This document shows, one piece after another, positions 34,202 through 46,600 of a DNA stretch of 64,000 bases. The stretch covers positions 620,001 through 684,000 of the forward strand of contig JBLDXI010000026.1 in the NCBI GenBank assembly GCA_047495785.1, read 5' to 3'. Below the pieces are notes generated by a model, which was not told the origin of the DNA, ran no database searches, and worked only from the letters and a program-made list of their open reading frames with translations. The stretch is from Lepidodermella squamata (Eukaryota > Gastrotricha). The first letter of the stretch is position 1. The number at the start of each line of letters is the position of its first letter. The position numbers were made by a program, and so were the translations under genes.

Positions 34202-36643
34202 ATGATGAAGGCAAAATTTTTAATGGCCATGCTGGTACTAGTTTTCAGATGGGTGCCTGAAACTACGGCTGCTGCGAGATATTTGGACTACACATCACCG
34301 ACCGACCCTCAGGAGCATCCTTGGCTTGTAATAAAAATTTCGAATTTTTTTAAAAAATTTTCAAAACTTTTTAAAGGCCCAACTTCGAATTTCTTTCATC
34401 AACAAACCGCCTAATATTTGCTCCGGAGCGCTGATTTCAGCCAGATTAATTTTAACCGCCGCCCATTGCCTGTCGAAAGACGGAATTTCGGCATCTAGGT
34501 TAATTTTATTGATTTCAAGGCTGATTTCAGCTTTCATCCTGTTATAGGATCAACGTCATTCTAGGCAGTCGCAATTCAAGCCGCCTTAACGAGCCGGGTA
34601 CAATCAATGTCACCCTGGTTGCTAATGTCCTCTCAGTCGCGATCCATCCTAATTTTCAAGTTTTCGGGAGTGGGTACAAGAACGATTTTGCCGTAGTAGC
34701 CCTGCAGAACACGGTTAACCTGACCTCGGCGATTTACCCACTACGGCTGCCTCAGGATGACGTCTGCGAGGCGCAGGGTGACTACCAGGCTAATATTCAA
34801 GACTTCGATTCATGCCTCATGGCTAGTGCTGTAGGCTGGGGCGTGACTTCTAACGGAACTCGGTCTGATACGCCTCGTAAGACTAACATCGCCATGCGGG
34901 CCTACGATTTCTGCACCGATTTCATGTCTGTATCCACCCTGGAATTCTCGCCTGATCTTATGTGTGCCGGCGGCAGTTCAGACGAGGATGATCAGCGGAA
35001 TACGTGCCCTGGCGACGATGGCGGGCCGTTGATTTGTATATCTGGCCCGGCTAATTACCAGTTTTTGCTCGGGGTCTACTCGTATGGCGACCTGCCGTGC
35101 GGGGCGCCGATGGGCGGCGACTACCCGGCCGTCTACGCCAGGGTGTGTGCGGTTAATAACTGGTTGAAAATGATGTTTAATTTATTCCCGGCCGTTTCGA
35201 CGCTGAACCGGATTCCGGAGGCGAATTTTACAACTTCGACTCAAAGCACGGCTCAACCGACTGGGCAGACGCTGGGTATCCTAGACCTAGGCACTACTCG
35301 CCGCCCTACAACTACTACAACAGCATGTACGACCTAGTTTTCAAAAATGAATTGAATTTAGATTATATTTTATCAGCTACGGGAAAGACGGAAGAGGATA
35401 TTTTTGATGTTTTAAATCCGACTACGACTACAGTAAGACCAAGGACCAGAACGACGACAACATCAACGACGACAACTACAACTGCAGCGACTACAACAAG
35501 TGGTATTTATACATACCGTATTTGTTCCTATAAGGCCGGGCTACTAAAATTTCAACCTCGATATTTTGAAATTTTCAAAAAATAATTTTGGTGAATCGTT
35601 TATTTTTGATGTTTTCGTACCGACTTGACTCCTCAACCCTGGGCTACTATTAGTGATGGGCGATCGTTAGTGGATCCGAGCCGATCTAATATCTATAACC
35701 CCTAAGACCTGGGCTAATATTGGAGATGAGAGATTATTGGCGACTTGGTTACTATTGGAACAAATATTGGAGGTGAATAATGTGGGACGTGTTCGCATCA
35801 AGTTGTAGATCGTCCACATTCCAGATGAGGGCAACAAGAGAAATGGCAAAAAATCATCAAAAAACGAAGAGGTTTCCCGGATTATTCCAATAATTTCGCG
35901 CGCAAACCATGAGTTATTTGAATCTATGGTGCAGATCTGACCCCGAAATTCTCAAGTTATTCTTCGAAAATCGATTAAATTTCGAAATTCGCGAGCTCAT
36001 GGCGATATTTTTTATTTAATCTTGGTCGTCCAAATGCGTGTTTGCTTCCTTCTATAATTTTTTTAATTATTTTGATCATAACCCTGAATATCGGTCAAAA
36101 TGTATGTTGTATTTTTCGCAAAATCCTGGTTTTATCCGGATTTTTCTCATTTAACTTCGAAGTTACGCCAGAGGCTTCAACAACTCCGTCGGCAGCGACG
36201 ACTCAAATTCCAATAAATACGACTACACGAGCTTCAACAACTACAACAAGGATAAATGGTAAAATGGAGATTCTAACCAAAAAAAATTAATTTTTTGATT
36301 ATTCAATATAGTTATTGTGCCGATAAATGCTCCCCCATCTCCCCCTATTCGTCCAACGTCAAGTTAGTCTTAGTCTAATGGTTTCGTCGTCGAAACTGCC
36401 TTTCTTTTTCATTTTTTAGGATGTGCAAAGCCGATACCATCCGAGCCAATCATCTGCACCCGCGCATTTTCGACCCGCTACTACTACAACACAGCCCGAA
36501 AAACGTGTGAATCCTACCGAGGCTGCTTGTTATCCGCTAAGGAAGAAGCCGAAGTGCTCGACAACGACTTCTCATCACTTGTTTCGTGCCGCGTCGCCTG
36601 CGCCACCGCCTCAAGTTCCATCATTAACACCGATTACCGATAA
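34202..36643 (+). CDS. serine protease homologue with Thr-rich stalk and one Kunitz-derived module (gene M)
   Basis: Seven exons: 34202-34327, 34377-34498, 34548-35326, 35377-35499, 36163-36258, 36312-36362, 36420-36643 (506 aa). Signal peptide, S1A-like domain with His57 (TAAHC) and Asp102 (KNDFAVVAL). The nucleophile motif reads CPGDDGGPL, so Ser195 is Asp and the enzyme should be inactive. Small phase-1 exons encode a Thr/Pro-rich stalk, and the last exon encodes a module with CESYRGC. The true stop is TAA at 36641-36643; an overlapping frame to 36650 is a shadow. AATAAA at 36646-36651 immediately follows the stop. Intron positions around His57 match those of the genes at 27558 and 50944. 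Confidence 0.8.
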
Positions 36644-36645
36644 AC

Positions 36646-36651
36646 AATAAA
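36646..36651 (+). terminator. poly(A) signal of gene M
   Basis: AATAAA begins 3 bp after the gene M stop codon, implying a very short 3-prime UTR. Confidence 0.55.
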
Positions 36652-37753
36652 AATTATTACCCGCACACAATTTTTATCAAAAAATTATTCAAATAAATGA
36701 GCAATAATTACTTCGTTTTTTGCACGCTTTTACATTGTTTTGAAATATTTTGAGTAAAATTCAGGCGCAGCGTCCGGAAATCGCGCGCACCTCGGCCGCA
36801 TTATTATTAGGGTGGCTAAAAATCCGCTGAAATCACTCGAGTACTACTACTACCTCACAAAAATCGCTGCGCGCGCAGCATGGCGAAACGTAAACAACAA
36901 TCGTCGTTTTATAGAACAACGGCCGTCTAGTAATAAAACAATAATAACAACAAACACTCGGACACGGCAAAATAATAACTTCAGATAAGTGCTATACTTA
37001 TATAGACGCAGGTGGGTTTTAGCCGCAGCGGCAATCGTTGTAAGTTTTTCTAATTGCCTAGGCGTGAAAAATAAATCATTGGGCCCTGCTGTTTTTCGCA
37101 CTTGTTTCACTGGGACACATTATATTACCAGTGGCTATGGTCTATAAATAAATTCTCCCTTTGTTTGATTATAGCGTTTGAAAAAATTAGGTGTATATTT
37201 TGCGAGTTCGGGGAATTGCGATTAAAAAATTCTAGTATCTAATTAGCTAAAATTAGCACCTTCGCTTTTTGCTGCGATAAACAATTTTTCAGGTAAATAA
37301 ACTATTAAGGGCTATTTAGGTACTATACCACCGAGAAAAAATTTTTGTAGCTATTTAGGAATTTTCCCATTTATGTCGAAACAATTTAGCTTTTTTATAT
37401 TTTTCCTATTTCGAAAAATAATCAAATTAAAAGAAGCCGTATATTTTTTGAAGGTTAATACGAATAGGTAGGTGAACAATTTGTCCACTAATTTTGCTGT
37501 CGCAATTTTTTTCTCGCCATGGGCTAAATACCACGCGCGGCTAATTATTAGCAAAACAAATGGCTGCTTTTATAATTTGCGCGGATAAATAATTGTTCGT
37601 TATTTCGCGAGCGGCAACTTGTTGATTCCAAAGAAAAAATTAAGGGGAACAATGGTTTTTTAGTTCCCAGACTCAAAGCTCAGCCGTAAAATTTTAATCC
37701 GTAATTTTGAATATTTTTTATTTCGAGAATTGTCGAGGGTTTAACTCACAGGA

Positions 37754-37780
37754 TTCTCTCTCTCTCTCTCTCTTTCTCTT
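37754..37780. repeat. CT microsatellite
   Basis: A run of TC dinucleotides (TCTCTCTCTCTCTCTC, then TTTCTCTTT). Confidence 0.85.
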
Positions 37781-40187
37781 TAATAACGGATTAAAAATAT
37801 TGCCAGATTTCTCGACGTTTTTCTTATTATTCATTGGGTCATTTGGCCGAGTTCTTAGAGGCCAGTATCATTTTTTCACACCTGCATTTTACACCCGTGT
37901 CACTGCGGTGCATATTCGGTGTATAAAACCGAGAAATGCCCGCTGAAAAAAGCGCAACGCGACACGTCCATCATCATATCGCACCTAGGTATACGTATTA
38001 TACTTAGTTATATAAGAGAAAAGGCGCCGCGGCTCCAATTTTTTCGCGCGCTCGTGCGCACTGCAAAAAGTGCATATAATACCGACAAACAAGCGGCACG
38101 TGCACAGAAAATTATACACCTTGAAATTAAATCTCACATCCTGTATTTTACGAAAATTCCTGATTTACTGAAATTTTTTATGAAAAAAAATCCAGCGAAA
38201 GGAGTCATTTGTTAGGTCTGTTTATTTGTATTGTTTCGTTTATAATATTACCGCGTCTTCTCAAATAGTTAATAGCGCGTTGAGGGAATATAATAAAAGT
38301 GATAAAATCTATGGCCCCACCAGCCGGCGCGGCGGCTCATACACTCGCGTTTCATTTCAGGCGAAAATTTGCCTCGCATTACTACTTTTATACTACACCC
38401 CTCATTTACGTAATAATTAGTGAGGCGCAAAATGGGCCCCATCAACCCAACAATGAAACGCGGCAGACAAATAGCAGGCCTTTTTAACATCGTTATGCTA
38501 ATTAGGCGTGACAGGCATCATTGTATTCTGAGAAACACCTCAAACAACGGCTGTTTTGCCTTTGGCCTTTGAAATAGGCCACGAAATGTGAGCCTGTTTT
38601 AGCCAGGTGACTTCAATTTTTTTATTGATTTTCTGCATAATTATACCAATTTTTAATTCGCACTGACCAGTAAGTCGAGGTCGAAATATTGCGTGACAAA
38701 TATCCGTTTCTAATCCTATGTCACATTTATGCATTATATATATAATCAATTTCTGGTCCTCAGGGCTACGCATCTCAAAAATGTAAAATAGCAAAACTCG
38801 AGGGCCAAACGTGCGTCATTTATTTAGAAAACCCCAGTAATTTTTAAGGAGGCGCGTTATAATTTTTTATTTATTTTTGCATTTCATTGATATACATATA
38901 TATATATACCTTTAGGGGGTGAGTATAATGTTATATGTTATTGGTATTGAACAGGTATATTATTGTTGTTTAAGGAAGCAGCCGCGCGCGCCGTGTCTTG
39001 AGACGCTCCCCTCGGCGCGCATTTTTATTACCCCCACGCGGCCGGACGCGCGCGCGCTTAACTCTGCTCGCGCATCTCGCGATGAACGTGATGCCGACAA
39101 CAATGGTACAGTAAAAGTACATAGCCAAACCTAGCCCTATCTGTATGATTTTCATTCATCAAGTGCGTGTACGCGTCGTTGCGACATATATACCCTATAC
39201 CTATACCATTTTGCGTCTTCTGGTTTGTTTAGTTCATTCACAAACTATATTACTAGCGTGTGTTCGCTCGCTTAATGGGCGCCCCGGAAAACGGGTCATG
39301 TGTGCGCACCCTCGGCAAAATACGGCACAAGACAAGAGCGGGGTCCAGCGCATGTCAATATCAGGCAAGAAGGTAGCCGGCCGGCTTATTTCTGTATAAA
39401 TATATATTTTATATACCCGGGCCAAGGGCTGGCAAGACGCCGTCGAGAGTGGCCGTTGTTTATTGTTATCATATTATCATATTATAACACTCGTCGTATC
39501 GCGTACACGCCCAGGAAACACCGCGCGTTCATCTTCTCATCATCCGGGCACCTTCTTGTAATAATGCCAATAATTTTTCGGCCCGCTCGCCCGGTTTCGT
39601 TGTTATTATTTATATTTGTAAGTATATATCCTGGAGGTGGAGCCAGCCCGGCGTGGCACTTTTATAACGCCCGGCTTTTTGGCCAACCAAAACATATTAT
39701 ATGCGGGATACATTTTCTAGAACGACGCCAACAAGACGCGCCGAGTCAACACGCAAATCGGCCAAATAATGCCAAGAGTCTAGTGACAATCGAAAAACAT
39801 AATCTCCAGGACACATGAGCATCAGTTTCTAGAATTTTTTCTGAATTTATTTTCAATTTTCAATTTTTGAATACCTGCGACCAGTAACTAAGGACGCTTG
39901 ATGCGCTCTTTTCAGCGTTGAGTTATCAGATATAATTGGGCTATTGAAACTAGTTATTATTTTCTCATTTTCATTTTCTTGACGTCATTGAGAAGGGCAG
40001 CGTTTTAAAAACATTCCGAAAATTTGGTTGTCTATTTTATCTAGGATAGTCACAGTCCTCAGTCCCCTATACTAATATTCATTGAGCTGCAATAAAACGG
40101 TATGCAAATTGTCTTTATTCCAAAATATTCAAATGCTATAATGAACACGAAAAAATTCTAGAAGATTCCGTAGCTTTAAATCTTAAG

Positions 40188-40436
40188 GTTTCCGTATCGT
40201 TTTGAATTCATTATTTTTTATATTTTCGAAAAATTCAGGAAAAAGCTGAAAATTTCGAAAAATTGCCAAAAATACCTTGCGCGCAATAAAAATAACAAAT
40301 TTTATTTCAAGAAATTCCGTTTTTCTACATAAAAAATTTAGACAAAACAGTTTCAGTATCGTTTCAAATTCATCTTTTTTGTCGTGGAAAAATCAGAAAA
40401 TTGCGAAGAAATTCCCAAAAATACCTTTCGCTTCAC
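40188..40436. repeat. diverged direct repeat
   Basis: Two copies of about 90 bp, near 40188-40280 and 40350-40436. Each starts GTTTC-GTATCGTTT, continues with AATTCAT and a TTTTTT run, and ends CCAAAAATACCTT. Confidence 0.55.
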
Positions 40437-43400
40437 TCTGTAAAATTCCCATCTGAATTCCATCATCATTTCAGCTCACATGATTTGAAACATCGAGATC
40501 GTTTGATAGATTTTTGCGATTTTTTATTCCAAAATTCCCAACTCTACTGAGCCGAATGAAAAATCGATGACTCAGCCTTTATATGTAGGCAATTTTTTGA
40601 AAATATTTGCAACCATTATTTTGCTTGGAGAATTTTTCTTTGCGAATTAGCCTATCATTTCAGTTTTTACTCAATTCGTCTCTTGCGGCTTTAAATATCT
40701 TCCCTTCGATCTGCTTGGCATTACGATAATCCCTGAGAAATAGACAGCAGACGACATTTTAGCTAATCAGATGCTGTGTTTACTGGCTTTCTAGCCACCT
40801 TAATGATTAATTTTGCACCTTTTTCTCATCAGTCATCATTCATCATCACACGAAAAGCGCTAAACAAAAACTGATTTTTGTTAGCTTTTCGCCTTTATGA
40901 CTAACACGGCTGACGAAGAAAGTACATACACAGTATTATAAGCTCCCTACTACTACCTTGAGGTGGTGTGGTTAGTATAGAGAAGGGAAAAAGAAGGAAA
41001 AGCGCGCGCTTTTTCTTGCGCGTTTTGTTGATAATAGATGACAAAGCGCAAAATGTTTACTATTTGCTCAGCGTTATGTTCTTTCGAGATGCCTATACTT
41101 ATACTCGCCGAGCTAGGTCCCCTCTACTATATGTTTAGGATAGTCACTATATACAACAGGCTTTTTCCACAATACGAATGTGTCACCCTTAAAGCCCCGC
41201 TTTTTGGCGTCGTGTGACAATGACGACGGGTGGCGGTAAACAGAACGCAGAAAACGCGCGTTTAATGAGTAAGTAGAGCAGCCTAAAAATGCGCACAAAT
41301 ACCTATAGGTACCAACTGTATGCGCGGGATGATTTATTATTCAACAAAAACAACAATCGCCTTAAAAATCATGTTATCTCGTCTTCGGCTCTATACATGC
41401 CTCCAGCTTGGCACCGAGTGTGGGAAAAAAATAGCCTCTTATTATAGGAAGCTCTATTGTTATTATTATTACTACATATTGGGGTCATGCTGCTTTGCGA
41501 GAAAACAATGCGGCGAAAAAACACCTGTTAGGGGCCTGTAATGTCGCGCCAGCGTGACGAAAACATTTTTTTGTCGGCTCGCTTGCATTTTTGCAAAGTG
41601 AGAAATGTCGCCGCATGAATCATGCTATGATGTATTGCTATTACCTATGTTACACTGAGAAAAAATTGTTCCCACGTATATATTATAATTATGTCATCTT
41701 TATTATCATTCTGCATGCCATTCTTTTTTGCCGCGGCCGTCATGACTAAGACGAACAGAGGGCCGGCACGATCGTAAAACAAAAACACGTTTTTCTATAG
41801 GTTTTTTTTTATTTATTATGGAAGCAAGATTTTTCAATGTGCGCGGCCATTTTTCTGCCGGGCTTTTTTGTGAAACAATGGCTGTAGTTTGAATTTTATC
41901 CACATTAATCTACCTAGTGTTGAAATCTCTTTTTTCTTGTTTTATCATTGCTTTGTGTGTATAATTTTATGAAAAAACGTGCGTAGTCGTTTTACACATT
42001 TAGCGTAAAAAATTTAGGTAGGTGACGTTTAGGTTCTTTTCTATGAATAATACCCATATTACGTCCTGAGAGTTTGCGCCCAGTGAACTGTGCTATAACA
42101 TGGGCATATAGAGCACGATTTAATCGAGTGTGGGGGTTTCACGAGGTTGACTTTTTGTTGGGGAAAAAACGACAGCATTATTCACTTCTCAGCATTTTTT
42201 GCACTCGGGGAAACAAACAATAATTACTCAAAAATTATTATTAATAAATTATATTTAATTTTTCATAAATAATTTCCTGACAATTTTTGACATTCAAGTT
42301 CGAATTCATCCACGCGTGAAGGAATATTTTTGGAGCTTATTCTTGAAATTTTCAGATATTTCCGCTAATTCGGTATAAGTTCATAAATTTCTAGAAATTC
42401 CCGCCGGTTAGCAACGCAATCATTGAATGTGGGTCATACTAATTACCTGAATTTGAACACGCATTAGGAAATAGGTCAAACTTCCACCTTAATATTCTTA
42501 ATAATTAATAATTCCCAATTTTTCGAATTTCGATTTCATCGGAGGTTTTTCAATTTAGGTTTTTTGGCTTTTCATTTTTTTATTAATTTAAATTATTGTA
42601 TTTTTATACAATAAATTTTCTGCATAAATTAGAATAAATAAAAATAAATTTAAGCCGGCATTTTCAATTTGCCTTAATCCTTTTTTATATCCTCACTTTT
42701 TCGGCCGTTTTTTAATCCTGACTTACCTATTGTCCACTATGGTCGGAAAAATTGAGAAGAGATCCACTTTAATTTTCTGCGGATTTTCATAATCTTGCGC
42801 TTGAAAATTGACAGCGGCTGTACAATCTGAATAGCCAGAAAACGGAAGCGCCAAGTATTGTTGTCAGCTTTTGCTGACAAAAGGCGGCATTGTCATCCTC
42901 GTTTCACTCGAGACGCGCTCGCGCTGTTGAAAATTTATAATTATTTTCTGCGAGATGTATCCTAAACTAGAATATTATATATTATGTGGGACACAAAGAG
43001 GCGATTTATATGCGCGTATAATATATATTAAATCTACCTGTTCAAATTATTAGCCGCGCTAAATGAGCCGGCTATTGTTTTATCATCTGTTACGCACTTG
43101 ATGCGTATAATATTATTATTTATTAAAATTGGCCTCATCATCATGGGCAAAAATTGCCGCACACTAGTAGCGTCTTCTAATAACCGCGTTTTATATAGCA
43201 CATAGGACGTTGTTGCTTGTTTGTTGTTCGATGGCTCGCGTTATCCATCGCTCATGTCTCTACTCAAAACTCTACTCACTCATTTTCTTCACTCGCGAGC
43301 CGCGCATCAAATTTTGAAATAATATTTTTAAGGCAGCGCGAAATCAACTCGCCGCAATTTTTATTACTGCGAAGCACGCTAAAAATGTGCAATAATTACA

Positions 43401-43654
43401 ACGTATATATATATATATACGCAGCGTTTTGTCTCACTTCTATCATCATACCAGGGTTTATTTCTCACCTCTCCGCGTTTGCGGCTGCCAAATTTACGAA
43501 GCCAACAAATTTAGTTATTTTTCACACTTTTTCAGCTTTCAGCAATCATCAATTTTTTAATACGGTTTTTTCCTACCTTATAATAGAGCTGTTATCAATA
43601 AATTTGAGAGTTATGGCTTAGTTAACTTTTATATTACATCGAACCGATACGAAA

Positions 43655-46600
43655 ATGTCAAACGGCGAAATTTCTGCCCCGCAAGTGGCGCAGAAAAACG
43701 TTATTGATACAACGCCAAATCCTAACCCGTCCGTTATCCGTCGCCATTTCGAGCATGTTGAAACCGAACTAGCGGTCCCAGTTTCCGTTGGATCTCCGGC
43801 GAATAGCCAGCGATCGAAAGGCCCAGCCCCGCCACCACCTGTTGCTCCAAAACAGGAATACACCGAGGATAATTACATCTACAACGATTCATCATCGATG
43901 CCGCAAGCCGAGGTGATTTCGAGCCAAAGACCTAGTGGCGGCAATGATTTGGCTAAAAAGCCTGCTCCTGTTCTTCCGCCTCGAAGTAGCACGTCAGGCG
44001 AGAATCCGACTCCGAAGCCAAATCCTTACCGGACAAAGCGGCAGCAGAGTACGAACGACGACGGGCCTGGGATGTTACCTGCAGCAACAATTGATACAAC
44101 GCCAAATCCTAACCCTTCATCAATCCGGAGATTTTTCGAGAAATCCGGCCCGACCGACGTGAAGTGCCACGCTTGTGGCGAGCCGGTCTATCCAACAGAA
44201 CGGCTATGCCTCACGGAAGATGTTTGCTATCATAAAGCTTGTTTCCGATGCGCGGTCTGCAGCCAGCATTTGACCATCAAAACCTTCGTGCGGAACCCAG
44301 TCGATCGAACAGACGCGGCTGTTTACTGCCGGAAGCACGTGCCGCGGATTGTTGATGCAAAGTTCGATGAACATGCGATAGGAATCCGCGGGGCGTTGAA
44401 TGCTCAACGCGTGTTGAAGAAGGGCCAGGTCGATTTGTCGCGCCATCACTTTGACGCGAGGAATTTACTACTACAACGGGCGCTGAAGGCTGCGAGTAAC
44501 CATCGAATGGCGAACGGCGAGATGGAGAGCTCGTCGTCGATCGAGGGCGACCAGTCCCCGCAACAGGCGTTGAGGTCAAGTCGGTTTATGGAGAGTGGCC
44601 AGCAGGAAAGTTGGGCGCCGAAGGTTGGCATCGAAGCTTTACACATAAAAACAGCGCTAGACGCGCAGAAGAACCGGTCTAAAGGCGGGAAAATGACCAT
44701 GTCGAAACATCACTACCTACCAGATTTCGTTCACAAGAAGCAGAACGAGATTCTGGAGGCTCAGGAAGAACTCGAGTTGGTGCAACGCCGCGAGGAAGAT
44801 GCCTTACTGCGCCAGTTCCAGGAGGAAAGAAATTTCGAGGAGGTTCAAATCCAACGCGGCATCGAGTCTGAATGGGAAGACGAGTTGCGTATTTTAACCC
44901 AAAAGTACGACAAATTATTGTCGAAAAAGGGCCAGAATAAGCAGGCTCTTATGACGCAATTCGAGGAGGAGAAGCGGCAACTACGGCAGCAAATGGATGA
45001 AAAATTGATCGCTACCCAACGAACTGCTACGATTCGGCTACGTCACAAGGAGCAGGAGGAGACTTCGAAGATGATCGAACGTCATGGTAGGCAGATGTTG
45101 GAACTTCTCTGGCACAAGCAACGTGAGGTTGAGAACGAGATTCAGCAGGAATTGATGGTGCCGGAGATGAGTCAGGAAATGACGTCGCACCAGTCGCAAC
45201 TCATCGAAAACGGCCCGGATTCAATGGTTATGTTCGACATGAGTGAGATCAGTTTGATAAGCCAAAACAACGCAGCTGCCGCGATTGCAGCGGCCGAGGA
45301 GCGTCAGTCGCAGAATTCGGCGTTATCCGGAGATTACGACGATGCTACAACGTCAATGCAGAAGGGCGATGTTTTGGAGGAAGAAACTGAAATGGTGCGA
45401 GTTTTGAACAACATCGAAGGCGCCTCTGCAGCCCCGCCACCACCGCCCCACCCACCATCTTGCCGAAAATGCGATCTTTTCATCGATTCTTCAGTCTTCG
45501 CCCAACTCGATAGTTATGTTCTCGAGGTTGCGCAAACCGACCCGGAGAGCTTCACTAAATTAGTCCATAAACTGATGAAACCTTGTCTAACCGACCTTGA
45601 GAAGGCCAGGGCTATTTTCCGATGGATTACCGCTAAAGATTTGAATGTGATTGACTTCTCTCAAATGCCAGCCGCTAACCAGAGTGACACCCCACTCGGC
45701 ATTCTGCGATCCATCAAAATGGGGGTCGAGACCTACCATACGTTATTCCGAAGACTTTGCTCATACGCTGGTTTGAATTGCGTTGAAATCCGCGGCCACT
45801 CGAAAAGTGTTGGCTACGAGCCGGGGATGCACATCGAACCCGGCCAGTTTCTCAACACCTGGAACGCGGTACTGCTAGACGGAGACTGGCGGTTGGTTCA
45901 ATGCAACTGGGGCGCGAGGCATTTGGTTTTGAACAAGGACCAAAATCAGGCGAATCATGGGTCTAGTGAGACTAGCTCAATACCATCCGATCCGTCCAGC
46001 TCGCCGAAAAAGCCGGAGGATAGCATTCGTTACCAACAGGACGAGCATTACTTCCTCACCGATCCTGAGGACTTCATCACAGAGTTCTGGCCATTCGACC
46101 CGAAGTGGCAATTACTCCACGAGCCGATTACATTGGACGAATTTGAGAAATTGCCGTTCGTCCGATCGGTTTTCTTCCATTACGGCATGGCGTTTGTCGA
46201 CGATATGCGAGCGGTGGCTGATGCGGACGAGTGCGGCGGGGCTCAAGTCAGGATAACAGTCGACCCAGCCATAGCTCAGGACATAGTTTTCCACTACCAG
46301 TTACGCTTCGCGGATCGAACAATGTCGACCGAGACATCTTACCGCGGCATCGCGTTGGAACGATTCGTTTTCCAGTCGATAAATGGCAATCAAATTTTGT
46401 ATAAGGTCTTCGTGCCGACTGTTGGCGAGTATTTCCTCGAGGTGTTTGCGAACCGTCTACCAGCCAGCCAATCTGATGGCGCTTCGATGAGTTCGAGTCG
46501 TTCGAGCGGCATTCACGCACCGCAGCAGCCTTTCCGACTGAAATGCGCGTGCAAATTCCGGATTCGTTGCCCGAAAATCAGCCAGAAAATGCACCCCTTA

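Larger units (their letters stand above)
36644..43654. other. 7 kb non-coding region upstream of the ltd-1-like gene
   Basis: No frame here shows a domain or coherent exon structure. GC-rich patches (for example 38970-39080), CT and TA microsatellites and a diverged direct repeat (40188-40436) occur. Because the next gene has a single coding exon, this region plausibly holds its regulatory sequence and untranslated 5-prime exons; that is inference. Confidence 0.5.

Noticed and set aside
36423-36650. Frame ending at 36650
   Set aside because: Out of frame with the gene M module; the cysteine pattern and phase-1 splice place the real stop at 36641-36643.
37707-39818. Open frames of 60-170 codons in the non-coding 7 kb
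   Set aside because: No domain, no signal peptide with continuing exons, and overlapping frames on both strands; they look like chance openings in GC-richer DNA.
43217-43621. 134-codon frame just upstream of the ltd-1-like gene
   Set aside because: Includes a TA microsatellite, shows no domain, and ends right before the ltd-1-like ATG; probably promoter or untranslated sequence.
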